This document shows positions 26,201-35,782 of a DNA stretch of 64,000 nt, piece after piece. Location of the stretch: contig NZ_JQKP01000008.1 in NCBI RefSeq assembly GCF_000746095.1, positions 55,946 through 119,945 on the forward strand, in the 5' to 3' direction. Source of the DNA: Ferriphaselus sp. R-1. Its GTDB lineage: Bacteria; Pseudomonadota; Gammaproteobacteria; Burkholderiales; Gallionellaceae. Within the stretch, counting starts at the first letter, position 1; each line of letters starts with the position of its first letter. The notes below the pieces were generated by a model. That model saw only the letters and a program-made list of their open reading frames with translations. It was not told where the DNA came from and searched no databases. The translations under genes and the position numbers were made by a program.

Positions 26201-27137
26201 CGCCCGCGAACGGAGCGATGGCGGTCGGGTGGTTGTGCGTCTCCACCTTCATCAGCGTGTGAGTCAGCTCGGTGCTGAATGCGTAGCTGCCGCCCGCGCG
26301 CGGATAGAAACGCTCGACCTCGGCCCCTTCGATGACGGACGAGTTGTCGGAATAGGCAATCACCGTACCTTCGGGGTGCAGCTTGTGGGTGTTGCGTATC
26401 ATGCCAAACAGCGAGATTGCTTGCGCCTCGTCGTCGATGACCCAGTCGGCGTTAAAGATCTTGTGGCGGCAATGTTCGGAGTTCGCCTGCGCGAACATCA
26501 TCAACTCGACATCGGTGGGGTTGCGTTGTAGCTTGCCGAAGTTCTCCACCAGATAGTCGATCTCGTCCGGCGACAGTGCCAGACCCAGTTCGCGGTTGGC
26601 GGTTTCCAGCGCCGCTTTGCCGCCGCCCAGAATGTCCACGCGGGACAGCGGCTGCGGCTCGCCGTGACGGAAAATCTTGTCAGCAGCGGTATCGATCTCG
26701 CTCAAAACCGATTCCGTCATGCGGTCATGCAGCAGCGGCAACACGGCTTGCAGCTCGGCTTGCGTCGGTGCCGCTCCATTCTGGCCCGCCAGATAGAACA
26801 CCACGCCGCGCTCGATACGCTCTATGGTCGGCAGCGCGCAGTGCTGGGCGATGTCCGTCGCCTTGGACGACCACGGCGAGATGGTACCCAGTCGCGGCAC
26901 CACCAGCAGCCGTGTCAGCGTGGCAGCGCCCTCCGGCTCACCTGCACCCACATCCAGCCCCAGCAGACGATCCAACCGGCTACCCTGCTCTGCCGACAAG
27001 GCCTGACTCGTGGCCACGAAATACAGATGACGGGTGGCGACGATGTGGACGTTGGGAACGACGGCGAGCGCAGCAGCGCGCAATTTTTCGAGACGGAAGG
27101 CGGATAAGGCGGATTTGCCGTGACGGACGAGGGACAT
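23247..27137 (-). CDS. purL: Phosphoribosylformylglycinamidine synthase
   Basis: The 1296-residue enzyme is the large gammaproteobacterial/betaproteobacterial form: an N-terminal PurS-like part, two AIRS-like ATP-binding halves ([20 protein letters not shown]-type [13 protein letters not shown]) and a C-terminal glutaminase with nucleophile Cys in GVCNGCQMM and the [16 protein letters not shown] histidine-glutamate pair. It makes FGAM from FGAR, ATP and glutamine in purine synthesis. The ATG at 27137 gives the usual start ([11 protein letters not shown]); a GTG lies three codons upstream. The linker before the glutaminase is made of heptamer-repeat sequence (24008-24049). Confidence 0.97.
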   Translation of the reverse strand: MSLVRHGKSALSAFRLEKLRAAALAVVPNVHIVATRHLYFVATSQALSAEQGSRLDRLLGLDVGAGEPEGAATLTRLLVVPRLGTISPWSSKATDIAQHCALPTIERIERGVVFYLAGQNGAAPTQAELQAVLPLLHDRMTESVLSEIDTAADKIFRHGEPQPLSRVDILGGGKAALETANRELGLALSPDEIDYLVENFGKLQRNPTDVELMMFAQANSEHCRHKIFNADWVIDDEAQAISLFGMIRNTHKLHPEGTVIAYSDNSSVIEGAEVERFYPRAGGSYAFSTELTHTLMKVETHNHPTAIAPFAGAATGSGGEIRDEGATGIGSKPKAGLAGFSVSNLHIPGFEQPWEADPVGKPGRIVTPLQIMVDGPLGSAAFNNEFGRPNLAGYFRTFEESVNGEVRGYHKPIMLAGGVGSIAASHTHKHDLPEGALLIQLGGPGMLIGLGGGAASSMDTGANAENLDFDSVQRGNPEMERRAQEVIDRCWQLGDNNPILSIHDVGAGGISNALPELVHGGGKGARFELRNVPNEERGMSPMQIWSNESQERYVLAIPAERLDEFAAMCERERCPFAVLGRAISEDRLVVHDEEFDNDAVDMPLSVLLGKPPKMTRKVTREAVKLPAFDTSGISLKEAVERVLRLPSVADKTFLIAIGDRTVGGFTARDQMVGPWQTPVADVAVTTMGYNTYLGEAFAIGERTPIAIIDGPASGRMAIGEAITNIAAARIAKIGDIKLSANWMAAAGHHGEDAALFDTVKAVGMELCPALGISIPVGKDSMSMKTTWKEGGESKAVTAPLSLIISAFTPTPDVRKTLTPQLVADADSVVLLIDLGLGKNRLGGSALAQVYKQVGDVAPDVDDATRLKTFFEVIQSLNADGKLLAYHDRSDGGMLAALCEMAFAARTGLDVNLNEMHGSTLSALFNEELGALLQVRRSELAEVLGRCYEAGLVEIHPVATLNTTGNIVISRQSETLFSDTLLNLHRIWSETTYQMQKLRDNPACAQQEYDRLLDAHDPGLHVKLSYDPNTSDSALGTQHSILSTRPRMAILREQGVNGHVEMAAAFDRAGFHAVDVHMSDVISGRVKLADFKGVVACGGFSYGDVLGAGEGWAKSILFNPRARDEFEAFFQRNDTFALGVCNGCQMMSNLHEIIPGAENWAHFSRNQSEQFEARFVMVEVQDSPSILFDGMAGSRMPIVVAHGEGYADFASAEQMNKALVALRYVDNTGKPTETYPLNPNGSPQGITGLTTPDGRFSIMMPHPERVFRAVQNSWYPPEWQENGAWLRMFQNARKWVG
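24008..24049. repeat. Six tandem GAGTNNN heptamers inside purL
   Basis: The units read GGGTGCT, GAGTATC, GAGTGCT, GAGTTCC, GAGTGCC, GAGTCAG without gaps. On the coding strand they are translated as the linker [14 protein letters not shown] between the synthetase and glutaminase parts of PurL. The same GAGTGCT unit makes the array at 45937-45991 between folP and ftsH. Confidence 0.8.
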
Positions 27138-27209
27138 GACAAGCACTCGGGGCGAAATAATGAGTTGCGATTATACTATGCACCCCAAGCGCATCCGAAC
27201 GAAAAACAC

Positions 27210-28106
27210 GTGCCCATCCCGACGATCTCGCAGCCGCAAGTCGCCTCCCTGCTCAATCCACGCCCAAGCGACAGCCACAAGGGCCTGTTCGGTACGGTGA
27301 TCGTGGTCGGCGGTGACAGCGGCATGGTAGGTGCCGCCCTGCTGGCGAGTCGGGCGGCGCTTAAGATGGGCGCGGGCAGCGTGCATGTCAGGCTGCTGGC
27401 AGAGAATGCACCCAGCGTGGATCCCGTGCAGCCGGAACTGATGTTGCACCGAATAAGCAACTCATCGCACTCCCCTCTCTCCAACCCTCTCCCGCTCGCT
27501 AGAGAGGGGGAGAATGTGAGCGGCATCCTTAATCCTGTACGGGTTCTCGGTTGCGGCATGGGCGTTTCGGCGCGGGCACAGCGCCTGTTGCATGACTCAC
27601 TGTGGTCGGATGCGCCTCTGGTGCTGGATGCCGACGCACTGAATCTGATCGCCGCCCATGCCGACCTCGCTGCGCTGCTGCGCGAGCGCACTGCGGCCAC
27701 CGTACTCACGCCGCACCCCGGTGAAGCCGCGCGCCTGCTGGCTTGCCGTAGCGCCGATATCCAGTCCGACCGCCCCGCCGCCGCCCGTCAGCTGGCCGAA
27801 CGATTCCGCTGCACCGTCGTCCTGAAAGGCGCGGCCAGTCTGGTCGCCAGCGCGGATGGCGCGTTGTCCACGAACACCACCGGCAATCCCGGCATGAGCG
27901 CACCCGGCATGGGCGACGTGCTGGCGGGCATGATTGCGGCGTTCATCGCCCAAGGTATCGAGGCCACGGCAGCGAGCAAGCTGGCCATCCATCTGCACGG
28001 GGCGGCAGGCGACATGCTGGCAGCGCGCGGCACGGGGCTCGGCATGACCGCAAGCGAACTCACCGACAGTGCGCGTCTCCTTTTGAACCAATGGCAAGCG
28101 AAGTGA
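27210..28106 (+). CDS. nnrD: ADP-dependent NAD(P)H-hydrate dehydratase
   Basis: The 298-residue protein repairs hydrated NADH and NADPH. Family marks are GLFGTVIVVGGDSGMVGAA near the start, VLGCGMG, LVLDADALNLIA, VLTPHPGEAARLL and NTTGNPGMSAPGMGDVLAGMIAA (nucleotide site). It is the dehydratase alone, without the epimerase half. I chose GTG at 27210 because longer frames overlap the purL promoter; there is no clear ribosome site. A Ser/Pro/Leu-rich stretch (SSHSPLSNPLPLAREGE) interrupts the fold after PELMLHRI and is encoded by an intergenic-type palindromic repeat. Confidence 0.88.
   Translation: MPIPTISQPQVASLLNPRPSDSHKGLFGTVIVVGGDSGMVGAALLASRAALKMGAGSVHVRLLAENAPSVDPVQPELMLHRISNSSHSPLSNPLPLAREGENVSGILNPVRVLGCGMGVSARAQRLLHDSLWSDAPLVLDADALNLIAAHADLAALLRERTAATVLTPHPGEAARLLACRSADIQSDRPAAARQLAERFRCTVVLKGAASLVASADGALSTNTTGNPGMSAPGMGDVLAGMIAAFIAQGIEATAASKLAIHLHGAAGDMLAARGTGLGMTASELTDSARLLLNQWQAK
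27470..27512. repeat. Palindromic CT-rich element inside nnrD
   Basis: The sequence has arms CTCCCCTCTCT and AGAGAGGGGGAG around CTCTCCCGCTCGC-like core. This is the class of C/T-rich palindromic repeat normally found between genes. Here it is in frame and adds about 20 residues to the protein. Confidence 0.65.
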
Positions 28107-28109
28107 AGC

Positions 28110-28460
28110 ATGGCGAAAGACCTCACTGATTACAGCACCGTCGATTTCCTTCCCGCAGAGCTGCATGTGAGCTGCGGCCAAGTGTTGATGGACCGGCGGC
28201 AACAGCTCGCCATCGTCGCCAAACGGGATGAGGTGCAGGTGCAACTGGTGCGCGTGCAGTCAGGCATGCTCAGACTGACGACGCACACAGCACAACAGCT
28301 GGTGGACGAGTGGTCGGTCGCAGAGCTCCCCTGCGAGGAAGCGCTCCTCAGCTTGCAGTCACTGGGCAAGCAACTGGGAGCCACCCAGGCTGCCCGACAA
28401 GCACTGGAACGGCTCGTCAAGTGCGGGCGCGAGCCGCAACAAAAACAGTTATTCGCTTAG
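28110..28460 (+). CDS. Small conserved hypothetical protein
   Basis: The 116-residue soluble protein contains no known motif that I can see. It has an N-terminal beta-rich part (LHVSCGQVLMDRRQQLAIVAKRDEVQVQLVRVQ) and a helical C-terminal part. It starts four bases after nnrD and ends nine bases before the spermidine-synthase-like gene, so the three probably form one operon. Confidence 0.7.
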   Translation: MAKDLTDYSTVDFLPAELHVSCGQVLMDRRQQLAIVAKRDEVQVQLVRVQSGMLRLTTHTAQQLVDEWSVAELPCEEALLSLQSLGKQLGATQAARQALERLVKCGREPQQKQLFA

Positions 28461-28468
28461 ACAGAACG

Positions 28469-29224
28469 ATGGCAACTTCGATCGACATTCGTGAGGAAGC
28501 GGGCGTACGCACGCTGCATTTCGGCTCGGACTGGATACAAGGCGCGATGCGCATCGCCCGCCCGTGGAATCTGGAGCTGGATTACACCCGCGAGATGATG
28601 ACGGCGCTCTTACTTCGGGAAGACTCGCGCTACCCACGCAAAGTGCTGCTCATCGGCCTGGGCTCCGCCTCGCTCACCAAGTTCCTCTACCGCCATTACC
28701 CGCTGGCGCAGCTCGACGTGGTGGAGATCGACCCCGGCGTGGTCGCCGCCGCGCGGCAGTTCTTCAAGCTGCCCGACGATCCGCAACGCATCCGCCTGCA
28801 CATCTCCTGCGGTGCAGACTTCCTGCTCAACAGCGGCAAGCAGTGGGACCTGATCCTGGTCGATGGCTTCGATGCACTGGGCCGCGCCGGGGTGCTGGAC
28901 ACGCAGACCTTCTACCTGATGTGCCGTGCCCACCTGAGCCAGCAAGGCATCATGGCGGTGAATCTGCTGGGGCGCAGCCGGGGTTTCAAGGCCAGCGTGG
29001 AGCGTATCCGCGAAGCGTTCGACGGACGCGCGCTGTGCTTCCCCTCCTGTGACTCCGGCAACACCATCGCCTTCGCCGCCGCAGGCGACAGCATCGAGAT
29101 AGCGCTGGCCGACTTCAAGGAGGCCGCTCGCGAGCTAAAGGAAAAGACCGGCCTCAACCTGCTGCCCACCCTCGCCCGTGTCGAGCAGGCGCAAACCTGT
29201 GCCGGTGGTGTGCTGGTGATTTGA
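28469..29224 (+). CDS. Spermidine synthase-like methyltransferase-fold protein
   Basis: The 251-residue protein has the SpeE fold: VLLIGLGSASLTKFLYRHYP (nucleotide loop), LDVVEIDPGVVAAARQFF (acidic residue binding the cofactor), CGADFLL and DLILVDGFDA. It lacks the long N-terminal beta domain and the exact GGGDG loop of true spermidine synthases, so substrate and reaction are uncertain. The ATG at 28469 was preferred over upstream codons that overlap the neighbour. Confidence 0.82.
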   Translation: MATSIDIREEAGVRTLHFGSDWIQGAMRIARPWNLELDYTREMMTALLLREDSRYPRKVLLIGLGSASLTKFLYRHYPLAQLDVVEIDPGVVAAARQFFKLPDDPQRIRLHISCGADFLLNSGKQWDLILVDGFDALGRAGVLDTQTFYLMCRAHLSQQGIMAVNLLGRSRGFKASVERIREAFDGRALCFPSCDSGNTIAFAAAGDSIEIALADFKEAARELKEKTGLNLLPTLARVEQAQTCAGGVLVI

Positions 29225-29256
29225 CGCGGGTGTCGCACCGGAACGTGCCCGACCAA

Positions 29257-29273
29257 GACCCCATCGTGGGGTC
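29257..29273. terminator. Convergent hairpin
   Basis: GACCCC-ATCGT-GGGGTC is a perfect six-base stem between two convergent genes. A near copy (CCCC-ATCAT-GGGG) lies at 54110-54122 upstream of the tRNA genes, so it may also be a small dispersed repeat. Confidence 0.5.
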
Positions 29274-29278
29274 AGGCC

Positions 29279-30745
29279 TCAAGGCTGCGCGGTCCGCTCC
29301 CCGGCATCGGCGCGCCAGCCTCCGCCCAAGGCCTTGAACAGATCGGCCACGGCGCTACGCTGAGCACGCTGGGCATCGAGTCGATTCAACTCGGCTTGCA
29401 GGTAGTTCCGCTCCACATCCAGCAGCTCCAGACGATTGGCGATGCCATGCTCGTAACGCAGCCGGGATTGGCGATGAGCCTGTTCCAGCGCCTCGGCGCG
29501 GGTGGTCTCCGCTTCCAGCACTTGCTGCGCAGCGGCCTGGGCGGCCAATGCATCGCGCACATCGCCGAAAGCGTTGGCCACCGCCTGTTTGTACTGCGCC
29601 AGCGCCCTATCGCGCGAGGCCGTGGCAGCATCCACCGCATACCCCACCCGCCCCGCGTTGAAGATCGGCTGGGTCACGTTGGCCGCGAACTGGAAGATGC
29701 CCGCCGGGCCGCTGAACAGCCGGGCGAACGAGACGCTTTCACCACCGACGTAAGTCGTCAAGCCGATGGAGGGGAAGTATTGCGCGCGCGCCACGCCGAT
29801 ACGGGCGTTCTGTGCGATCAGATTCTGCTCGGCTTGCCGCAGGTCGGGGCGGCGCAACAACAAGTCCGAGGGCAATCCGCCAGGCACGAAGGCAGCGGCC
29901 TGGCCGGGAGCGCCCAGCTCCACTTCGGCATCCATCACCGCACGAGGCGAACGCCCCAGCAGCAACGCCAGCGCAGTCTCCTGCCGGTCGCGCGCCTGTG
30001 TCAGGCTGGCCATCTGGCTGCGCACGGCAGCCGCATCGGCTACGCTCTGCTGCAGGTTGTATTCCGACAGCACACCAACGGCCACCCGTTTGCGATCCAG
30101 CTCCAGCGTCTCCTCGCGCCCGGCCAGCGCGCGCTTCAATGCCGCTTCCTGCGCATCCAGCGCCAACAAGGCGAAATATTGCTGGGCGACCTGGGCGGTG
30201 AGCGACAGGCGCACCCCGTCACGCGCGGCTTCGCTCGCCAGCAGATCGGCACGGGCGGCTTCGCTGGCCCGGCGGAACCTGCCCCACAGATCCAGCTCGT
30301 AGCTGGCGTTCAGCGTGGCGTGGTAGAAGTTCATGGTGCGCGGCAAGGTGGCCGGACGCGGGAAGCTGCCTATCATGGTGTTCTTGGTGCGGCTGCCGCT
30401 CAGGTTGCCGCTGACCGTCGGATACTGGTCGGCTTCGGTGTTGCCGAGTTGGGCGCGAACCTCCATCACGCGGGCCAGCGCGACTTGCAGATCCGCGTTG
30501 TGCGCCAACGCCTCCTGCTCCAGTCTGTCCAGTACCGGATCGGCGTACAGCCCCCACCAGCGCTCGGACTGGGTATCGGCAGACTGCGCCGCCGCAGTGG
30601 CCGCTTGTGGGGTCGCCCAGCCCTGAGGCAACTCCAGGTCCGGACGCTTATAGTCCGGTCCGGCGGCACAGGCGCTCAACAACCCGGTTGCCACCAATGC
30701 GGCCAGCAGGCCCGGATACGCTGTTTGCAAGACTCGCTCACGCAT
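29279..30745 (-). CDS. RND efflux outer membrane factor, NodT/OprM family lipoprotein
   Basis: The 488-residue protein has a lipoprotein signal ending in LLSAC (about residues 21-25), then GPDYKRPDLELPQGW, the conserved start of OprM-like channels, and two OEP repeats rich in long helices. It forms the trimeric outer membrane duct of the pump. The start overlaps the pump gene stop by eight bases. It is the last gene of the tetR-MFP-pump-OMF operon. Confidence 0.95.
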   Translation of the reverse strand: MRERVLQTAYPGLLAALVATGLLSACAAGPDYKRPDLELPQGWATPQAATAAAQSADTQSERWWGLYADPVLDRLEQEALAHNADLQVALARVMEVRAQLGNTEADQYPTVSGNLSGSRTKNTMIGSFPRPATLPRTMNFYHATLNASYELDLWGRFRRASEAARADLLASEAARDGVRLSLTAQVAQQYFALLALDAQEAALKRALAGREETLELDRKRVAVGVLSEYNLQQSVADAAAVRSQMASLTQARDRQETALALLLGRSPRAVMDAEVELGAPGQAAAFVPGGLPSDLLLRRPDLRQAEQNLIAQNARIGVARAQYFPSIGLTTYVGGESVSFARLFSGPAGIFQFAANVTQPIFNAGRVGYAVDAATASRDRALAQYKQAVANAFGDVRDALAAQAAAQQVLEAETTRAEALEQAHRQSRLRYEHGIANRLELLDVERNYLQAELNRLDAQRAQRSAVADLFKALGGGWRADAGERTAQP

Positions 30746-33700
30746 GATCGTCCTCCTCGTGATGCACGGGTTTGCCGGGGAAGTAGCGACGAACCACGAT
30801 GTAGAAGACCGGGATGAAGAACACGGCCAGTGCAGTGGCGGCGAACATGCCGCCCATCACGCCGGTGCCCAGCGCGTGGCGGCTGTTTGCCCCCGCCCCG
30901 CTGGAGATGACCAGCGGCAATACGCCGAAGATGAAGGCGATGGAGGTCATCAGGATCGGGCGCAGGCGCAGGCGACAGGCTTCCAGCGTCGCTTCCACCA
31001 GTTCGTGCCCCCGGTCTTGCAGGTCACGGGCGAACTGGATGATGAGGATCGCGTTCTTCGCCGCCAGACCGATGATGACGATCAGGCCGACCTTGAAATA
31101 GACATCGTTCGGCAGATCGCGCACGAACACCGCGAGCAAGGCGCCGAGGATGCCGATGGGCACCACCAGGATCACCGCGAACGGTATGGACCAGCTTTCA
31201 TACAACGCCGCCAAACACAGGAACACGGCGATTACCGACAAGCCGAACAGCAAGGGTGCCTGGTTTCCGGAAATCCGCTCCTCCTTGGACGTGCCGGACC
31301 ATTCGAAGCTGAATCCGGGCGGCAGCTTGGCGGCGATCTCCTGCATCGCTTGCATGGCTTCGCCGCTGCTGTGACCGGGTGCCGGACTACCGGCGATCTT
31401 CACCGAAGGCAGGCCGTTGTAGCGGTCGAGCTTGGGCGCACCGAGTATCCAGCGCGGGACGCATATCTCGGACAGCGGCACCATGCCGCCCCGGGCATTG
31501 CGCACCGGCAGGCGCAGGATGGAGTCGATATTGGCGCGCGCGTCCGCACTGGCCTGCATCTGTACCCGCAGGATGCGGCCACCACGCACGAAGTCATTGA
31601 TATAGGCCGAACCCAGTGCAGATTGCAAAGTGTCGTTCAGATTGGCCATGTCGATGCCCAGCGCCTGCGCCTTGATACGGTCGACATCCAGCATCAGTTG
31701 CGGGCCGGGCTCCTGCCCCTCAGGACGGATGCCGGTCAGCACCGGACTCTGGCTGGCCATACCCAGTACCATGTTGCGGGCATCCAGCAACTTGTCGCGC
31801 CCTTGTGCGCCGCTGTCCTGCAAACGAAAATCGAAGCCGCCGACAGCCGCCAGCTCAGGGATGGGCGGCACATTGATGGAAAAGATCATCGCCTGCTTAA
31901 TGCCGAACAGCGACATGTTGGCGCGTTTGACCAGTGCCGCCGCCGAGCTGTCCGGCGTGGTGCGCTCGTCCCAATCCTTGAGGCGCACGAAAGCCATACC
32001 GGCATTCTGCCCGCGTCCGAAGAAGGAGAAACCGGCCACGCCGATGACGTGCTTCACCTCGGGTTGCTTGAGGTAGAACTGCTCCACCTGTGAGATCACG
32101 TCCAGCGTGCGCTCCTGCGTGGCTCCGGGCGGCAACTGGATGACGGTGAAGAAATAACCCTGATCTTCGTCCGGCAGGAAGCTGGTCGGCAACTGCAACA
32201 GCAGCGCGGCCATGGCGGCCAGGATGGCCGCATACACGGCGAACGCGCGACCGGTGCGGCCCAAGATACGCTTAAGCGCGGACTGGTAACGATTCGAGGT
32301 ACGAATGAAGAAGCGTGCAAAATCGCCGAAGAAACCGGGCTCCTCTTCCGGCTTGTGGCCTGCCGTGATCGGCTTGAGGAAGGTGGCGCACAAGGCGGGA
32401 GTCAGGGTCAGGGCCATCAGCACCGAGAAAGCCATCGCCATAATCAGGGTGACGGCGAACTGGCGATAGATCGCGCCGACCGAGCCGCTGAAAAACGCCA
32501 TCGGCACGAACACCGCTGACAGCACCACGCTGATGGCGATGATGGCATTGAATATCTGGCCCATCGCCTTGCGGGTGGCTGCGCGCGGCGGCAAGCCATC
32601 TTCGGACATGATGCGCTCGACGTTCTCCACCACCACGATGGCATCGTCCACCACGATGCCGATAGCCAGCACCATGGCGAACAGGGTCAGGATGTTGATC
32701 GAGAAGCCGAACAGGTACAGGCCGACCATGGTGCCGGTCAGTGCCACCGGCACCACGATGGCCGGGATGAAGGTGGCGCGCAGATTCCCCATGAACAGGT
32801 ACATCACGAAGAACACCAGCAGCATCGCGACACCCAGCGTCATCAACACCTCATCGATGGAGATCTCGACGAACTTGGAGGTGTCGTACGGAACTTCCCA
32901 GCTGATGCCCTGCGGGAACTGGCGGGAGAGCTCGGTCATGCGGGCCTTGACCGCCTTGGCGGTCTCCAGCGCGTTGGCACCGGGGGCCAGGCGGATCGCC
33001 ACCGCAGAGGCGGGCTGACCGTCCAGACGTGCGGCGACGGAATAGTCCTCCGCCCCCAGCTCGACGCGGGCGACATCCTTGACCCGCACGGTAGAGCCGT
33101 CCGGATTGGCGCGCACGACCACCTCGCCGAACTCTTCAGGTGAGGACAAGCGGCTCCTGGTAACGATCACCGCGTTCAATTGCTGGCCGCGCGCAGCCGG
33201 GAGTTGACCCAGTTCGCCCATCGCCAGTTGGGTGTTCTGTGCAGCCACCGCCTTCTTCACATCCCCCGGGGTCAGGTTGTAGGCGTAAAGCTGCTCCGGC
33301 TTCAGCCACAGGCGCATGGAGTATTCGGTGCCGAACAGCGTGGCTTCGCCAACACCCGGCACGCGCAGTATCTGGTCAAGCACGCTCGATGCGGCATAGC
33401 TGCCCAAGGCCACATTGTCCTTGCTGTGGTCAGGCGAGATCAGGGCGATGAACATCAGGTAGTTGCGCGCCGACTTGCCGACGGTGATCCCGGCACGCTG
33501 CACTTCCTGCGGCAAGCGCGATTCGGTGCGCTTAATGCGGTTCTGCGTCTCGACCGAAGCCACATCCAGATCGGTACCCGCCTCAAAGGTGAGCGTGATG
33601 GTGCCTCGCCCCTGCTCGGAGGACGACTCCATGTACATCAGGTGTTCGATGCCATTGAGCTGCTGCTCGATGAGCGCGACGGCAGTGTCTTCCACCACCT

Positions 33701-33866
33701 GGGCCGAGGCGCCGGGATAACCGATGCTGACCGCGATGGCAGGCGGCGCAACCGCCGGATAGGCCGAGACCGGGAGCTTCTGGAAGGCCAGCCCCCCCGC
33801 CAGCAGGATGACCATGGCAATCACCCAGGCGAAGATGGGCCTGTCGATAAAGAATTTGGCGAACAC
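30738..33866 (-). CDS. RND multidrug efflux pump, HAE1 family (AcrB/MexB-like)
   Basis: The 1042-residue inner-membrane trimer has the usual layout: N-terminal membrane helix, two large periplasmic loops and twelve helices. The proton relay aspartates are seen in AIGIVVDDAIVVVENVERIM. GISWEVPYDTSKFVEISI and FFGRGQNAGMAFVRLKDWDER are family signatures of hydrophobic drug pumps. It lies 12 bases downstream of the fusion protein gene and overlaps the channel gene. Confidence 0.97.
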   Translation of the reverse strand: MFAKFFIDRPIFAWVIAMVILLAGGLAFQKLPVSAYPAVAPPAIAVSIGYPGASAQVVEDTAVALIEQQLNGIEHLMYMESSSEQGRGTITLTFEAGTDLDVASVETQNRIKRTESRLPQEVQRAGITVGKSARNYLMFIALISPDHSKDNVALGSYAASSVLDQILRVPGVGEATLFGTEYSMRLWLKPEQLYAYNLTPGDVKKAVAAQNTQLAMGELGQLPAARGQQLNAVIVTRSRLSSPEEFGEVVVRANPDGSTVRVKDVARVELGAEDYSVAARLDGQPASAVAIRLAPGANALETAKAVKARMTELSRQFPQGISWEVPYDTSKFVEISIDEVLMTLGVAMLLVFFVMYLFMGNLRATFIPAIVVPVALTGTMVGLYLFGFSINILTLFAMVLAIGIVVDDAIVVVENVERIMSEDGLPPRAATRKAMGQIFNAIIAISVVLSAVFVPMAFFSGSVGAIYRQFAVTLIMAMAFSVLMALTLTPALCATFLKPITAGHKPEEEPGFFGDFARFFIRTSNRYQSALKRILGRTGRAFAVYAAILAAMAALLLQLPTSFLPDEDQGYFFTVIQLPPGATQERTLDVISQVEQFYLKQPEVKHVIGVAGFSFFGRGQNAGMAFVRLKDWDERTTPDSSAAALVKRANMSLFGIKQAMIFSINVPPIPELAAVGGFDFRLQDSGAQGRDKLLDARNMVLGMASQSPVLTGIRPEGQEPGPQLMLDVDRIKAQALGIDMANLNDTLQSALGSAYINDFVRGGRILRVQMQASADARANIDSILRLPVRNARGGMVPLSEICVPRWILGAPKLDRYNGLPSVKIAGSPAPGHSSGEAMQAMQEIAAKLPPGFSFEWSGTSKEERISGNQAPLLFGLSVIAVFLCLAALYESWSIPFAVILVVPIGILGALLAVFVRDLPNDVYFKVGLIVIIGLAAKNAILIIQFARDLQDRGHELVEATLEACRLRLRPILMTSIAFIFGVLPLVISSGAGANSRHALGTGVMGGMFAATALAVFFIPVFYIVVRRYFPGKPVHHEEDDHA

Positions 33867-33878
33867 GTCGGCCCCCTG

Positions 33879-35084
33879 TTAGCTAGTTATCTTGGCGGCG
33901 GCACCCGGCTTCGCGGGAGCGGCCGGGACGGGCTCAGGCTTGGCCGGTTGCGGCGCGGCGGGCGCAGGCGTGGGCGCAGTGGCAGCTGGCGGATTGAGCG
34001 GCACCGGCTTGACGACACTGTCCGGACGCGCCTTCTGCAAGCCGTCCACGATCACCTGCTCACCACCCTGCAAACCCTCGGTCACGATGAAATCACTGCC
34101 AGCCATGCTGCCGGTCTTGATCGGACGCGGACTGACCTTGCCCTGCGCATCGACCACCATCACCATCTGCCCCTGCGGGCTGGCCAGTACGGCACGTTGC
34201 GGGATACTGATCACGCTGTCGGCGGCAGCCTGCGGGAAGCGTACAGTGACGAACATCCCTGGCAACAGGTCATAGTGCGGATTCGGGAACTCGGCGCGCA
34301 ACGAGACGCTGCCGGTGGCGGGATCCACCGCCAGATCGGCGAACTTCATCTTGCCGGGCAACTGGTAGACGCTACCGTCTTCCAGCACCAGTTCGACCCG
34401 GGTGGTAGCCGGGTACTTCAGGTGTCCGGCTCGGACGGACTTACGCAAACGCATCGCCTCCGCTCCGGACTGGGTGAAGTTGACGTAGATCGGATCGACT
34501 TGCTCGATGGTGGTCAGCTGGGTCGCCTCGCCATGGCCGACCAGTGCGCCTTCGGTCACCAGCGCGCGTCCCACGCGGCCCGAGATCGGGGCCGGAACGC
34601 GCGTGTTCTCGTTGTCTATGGTGGCGCGCGCAAGTGCCGCCTCGGCCATGCGCTGCCGGGCCACCGCCTGATCGTATTCCTGCTGGCTGACCGCCTTGGC
34701 TTCGAGCAGCGGCTGATAGCGCTGGACAGTCTGCCTGGCGACCTCGGCATCGGCCTTGGCCGCATCGTAAGCCGCCCGATAGTTGCGCGCGTCGATCTGG
34801 AACAGCGTGCTGCCCGCCTTGACATCACTGCCCTCGGCGAACAGGCGTTTTTCGATGATGCCGTCCACCCTGGCCCGGACCTGTGCCGTGCGGTAGGCTT
34901 CCAGACGGCCCGGCAGATCCTGGGTCAGGGTCGCACTGCCCTTGTTCACGATGAGCACGCTCACCTCGGCAGGCGGCATACCGCCCGGCGGGCCGCCAGC
35001 AGGCTTATCCTTGTGGCCGCAAGCGGCAAGCGACAGGGCGACCGCAAGTGCGCCGACCGTGAAGACGAAAGAGCTACGTTCCAT
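33879..35084 (-). CDS. RND periplasmic membrane fusion protein (AcrA/MexA-like)
   Basis: The 401-residue protein has a lipoprotein signal with LSLAAC, the lipoyl half-motifs (GRLEAYRTAQVRARVDG and VPAPISGRVGRALVTEG), a helical hairpin between them and a barrel domain (GSVSLRAEFPNPHYDLLPGMFVTV). The C-terminus carries an unusual 40-residue Pro/Ala-rich tail (about 358-396) that may reach toward the peptidoglycan. It follows the tetR gene by 12 bases. Confidence 0.95.
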   Translation of the reverse strand: MERSSFVFTVGALAVALSLAACGHKDKPAGGPPGGMPPAEVSVLIVNKGSATLTQDLPGRLEAYRTAQVRARVDGIIEKRLFAEGSDVKAGSTLFQIDARNYRAAYDAAKADAEVARQTVQRYQPLLEAKAVSQQEYDQAVARQRMAEAALARATIDNENTRVPAPISGRVGRALVTEGALVGHGEATQLTTIEQVDPIYVNFTQSGAEAMRLRKSVRAGHLKYPATTRVELVLEDGSVYQLPGKMKFADLAVDPATGSVSLRAEFPNPHYDLLPGMFVTVRFPQAAADSVISIPQRAVLASPQGQMVMVVDAQGKVSPRPIKTGSMAGSDFIVTEGLQGGEQVIVDGLQKARPDSVVKPVPLNPPAATAPTPAPAAPQPAKPEPVPAAPAKPGAAAKITS

Positions 35085-35096
35085 TGTTTTCTCCTG

Positions 35097-35681
35097 CTAA
35101 GCGTGCTGCGGAGCGTACATCCGCAAATAACCATCGACGATCTCGCCCACCCGGCTCTCCTCATCCTGGCAGACTGGACCGACACCAAAAAGCAAACGAC
35201 TGCGCTCGTAACCTGCCAACATGGACATCAGCATCTCCGCTGCGAAGCAAGGATCCACCGCCCGCATGCGACCTTGCTCCATCGCATCGGCCAGCACGTT
35301 GGTCAGCAGGCTGAGCATCGCGCCTATGCTGGTATCGAACACTTCCCTGGTCAGCTCCGGGAAACGGGGGATCTGGCTTACGATGGTCCGGTAACCGGCC
35401 AGTCCGCACGGGCTCAGGGCATGGGCGCGGTAGGAATGCGCGAACCGGGTCAACATATCCCGCAAGTCCGGATTGCCCTGACTGAGGGGCAACGACACAT
35501 CCTGCATCCACTCGCGCATCACGGCCACGAACAGCGCCTCCTTGGTCGGGAAGTGGTTGTAGAAACTCTGCCTCGCCACGCCAGCACGGCTGATGATCAT
35601 GTCGATGCTGACATCGTAACCATGCTCCTGGAACAAGGCTGATGCCGCTTCAAAAAGGCGATCCCGTACGCTCTGGCTCAT
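35097..35681 (-). CDS. TetR-family repressor of the efflux operon
   Basis: The 194-residue protein has an N-terminal TetR helix-turn-helix (VRDRLFEAASALFQEHGYDVSIDMIISRAGVARQSFYNHFPTKEALF) and a helical ligand-binding C-terminal domain. The ATG at 35681 was chosen because it fits the family start and lies next to the operator. Being the first gene of the pump operon, it should repress itself and the pump until a substrate binds. Confidence 0.93.
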   Translation of the reverse strand: MSQSVRDRLFEAASALFQEHGYDVSIDMIISRAGVARQSFYNHFPTKEALFVAVMREWMQDVSLPLSQGNPDLRDMLTRFAHSYRAHALSPCGLAGYRTIVSQIPRFPELTREVFDTSIGAMLSLLTNVLADAMEQGRMRAVDPCFAAEMLMSMLAGYERSRLLFGVGPVCQDEESRVGEIVDGYLRMYAPQHA

Positions 35682-35694
35682 TGGATCAGTAGAG

Positions 35695-35710
35695 TAGACT
35701 GACAAGTCTA
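35695..35710. promoter_or_regulatory. Probable TetR operator
   Basis: TAGACT-GACA-AGTCTA, a perfect six-base inverted repeat, lies 14 bp upstream of the tetR ATG in an AT-rich stretch. Size, symmetry and place fit an autoregulatory TetR operator. Confidence 0.65.
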
Positions 35711-35782
35711 GATAGTAGTGTATTTTAGTTGGAATTGCCACCCGATTTACCGACCACACCACGCCGGAACGCCCCTGTCGCG

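Noticed and set aside
27120..27209. Longer start for the NAD(P)H-hydrate dehydratase
   Set aside because: It would overlap the start of purL on the other strand and adds residues with no family match.
33180..35642. Plus-strand open frame of 820 codons
   Set aside because: It is antisense to the pump, fusion protein and tetR genes, all of which are certain.
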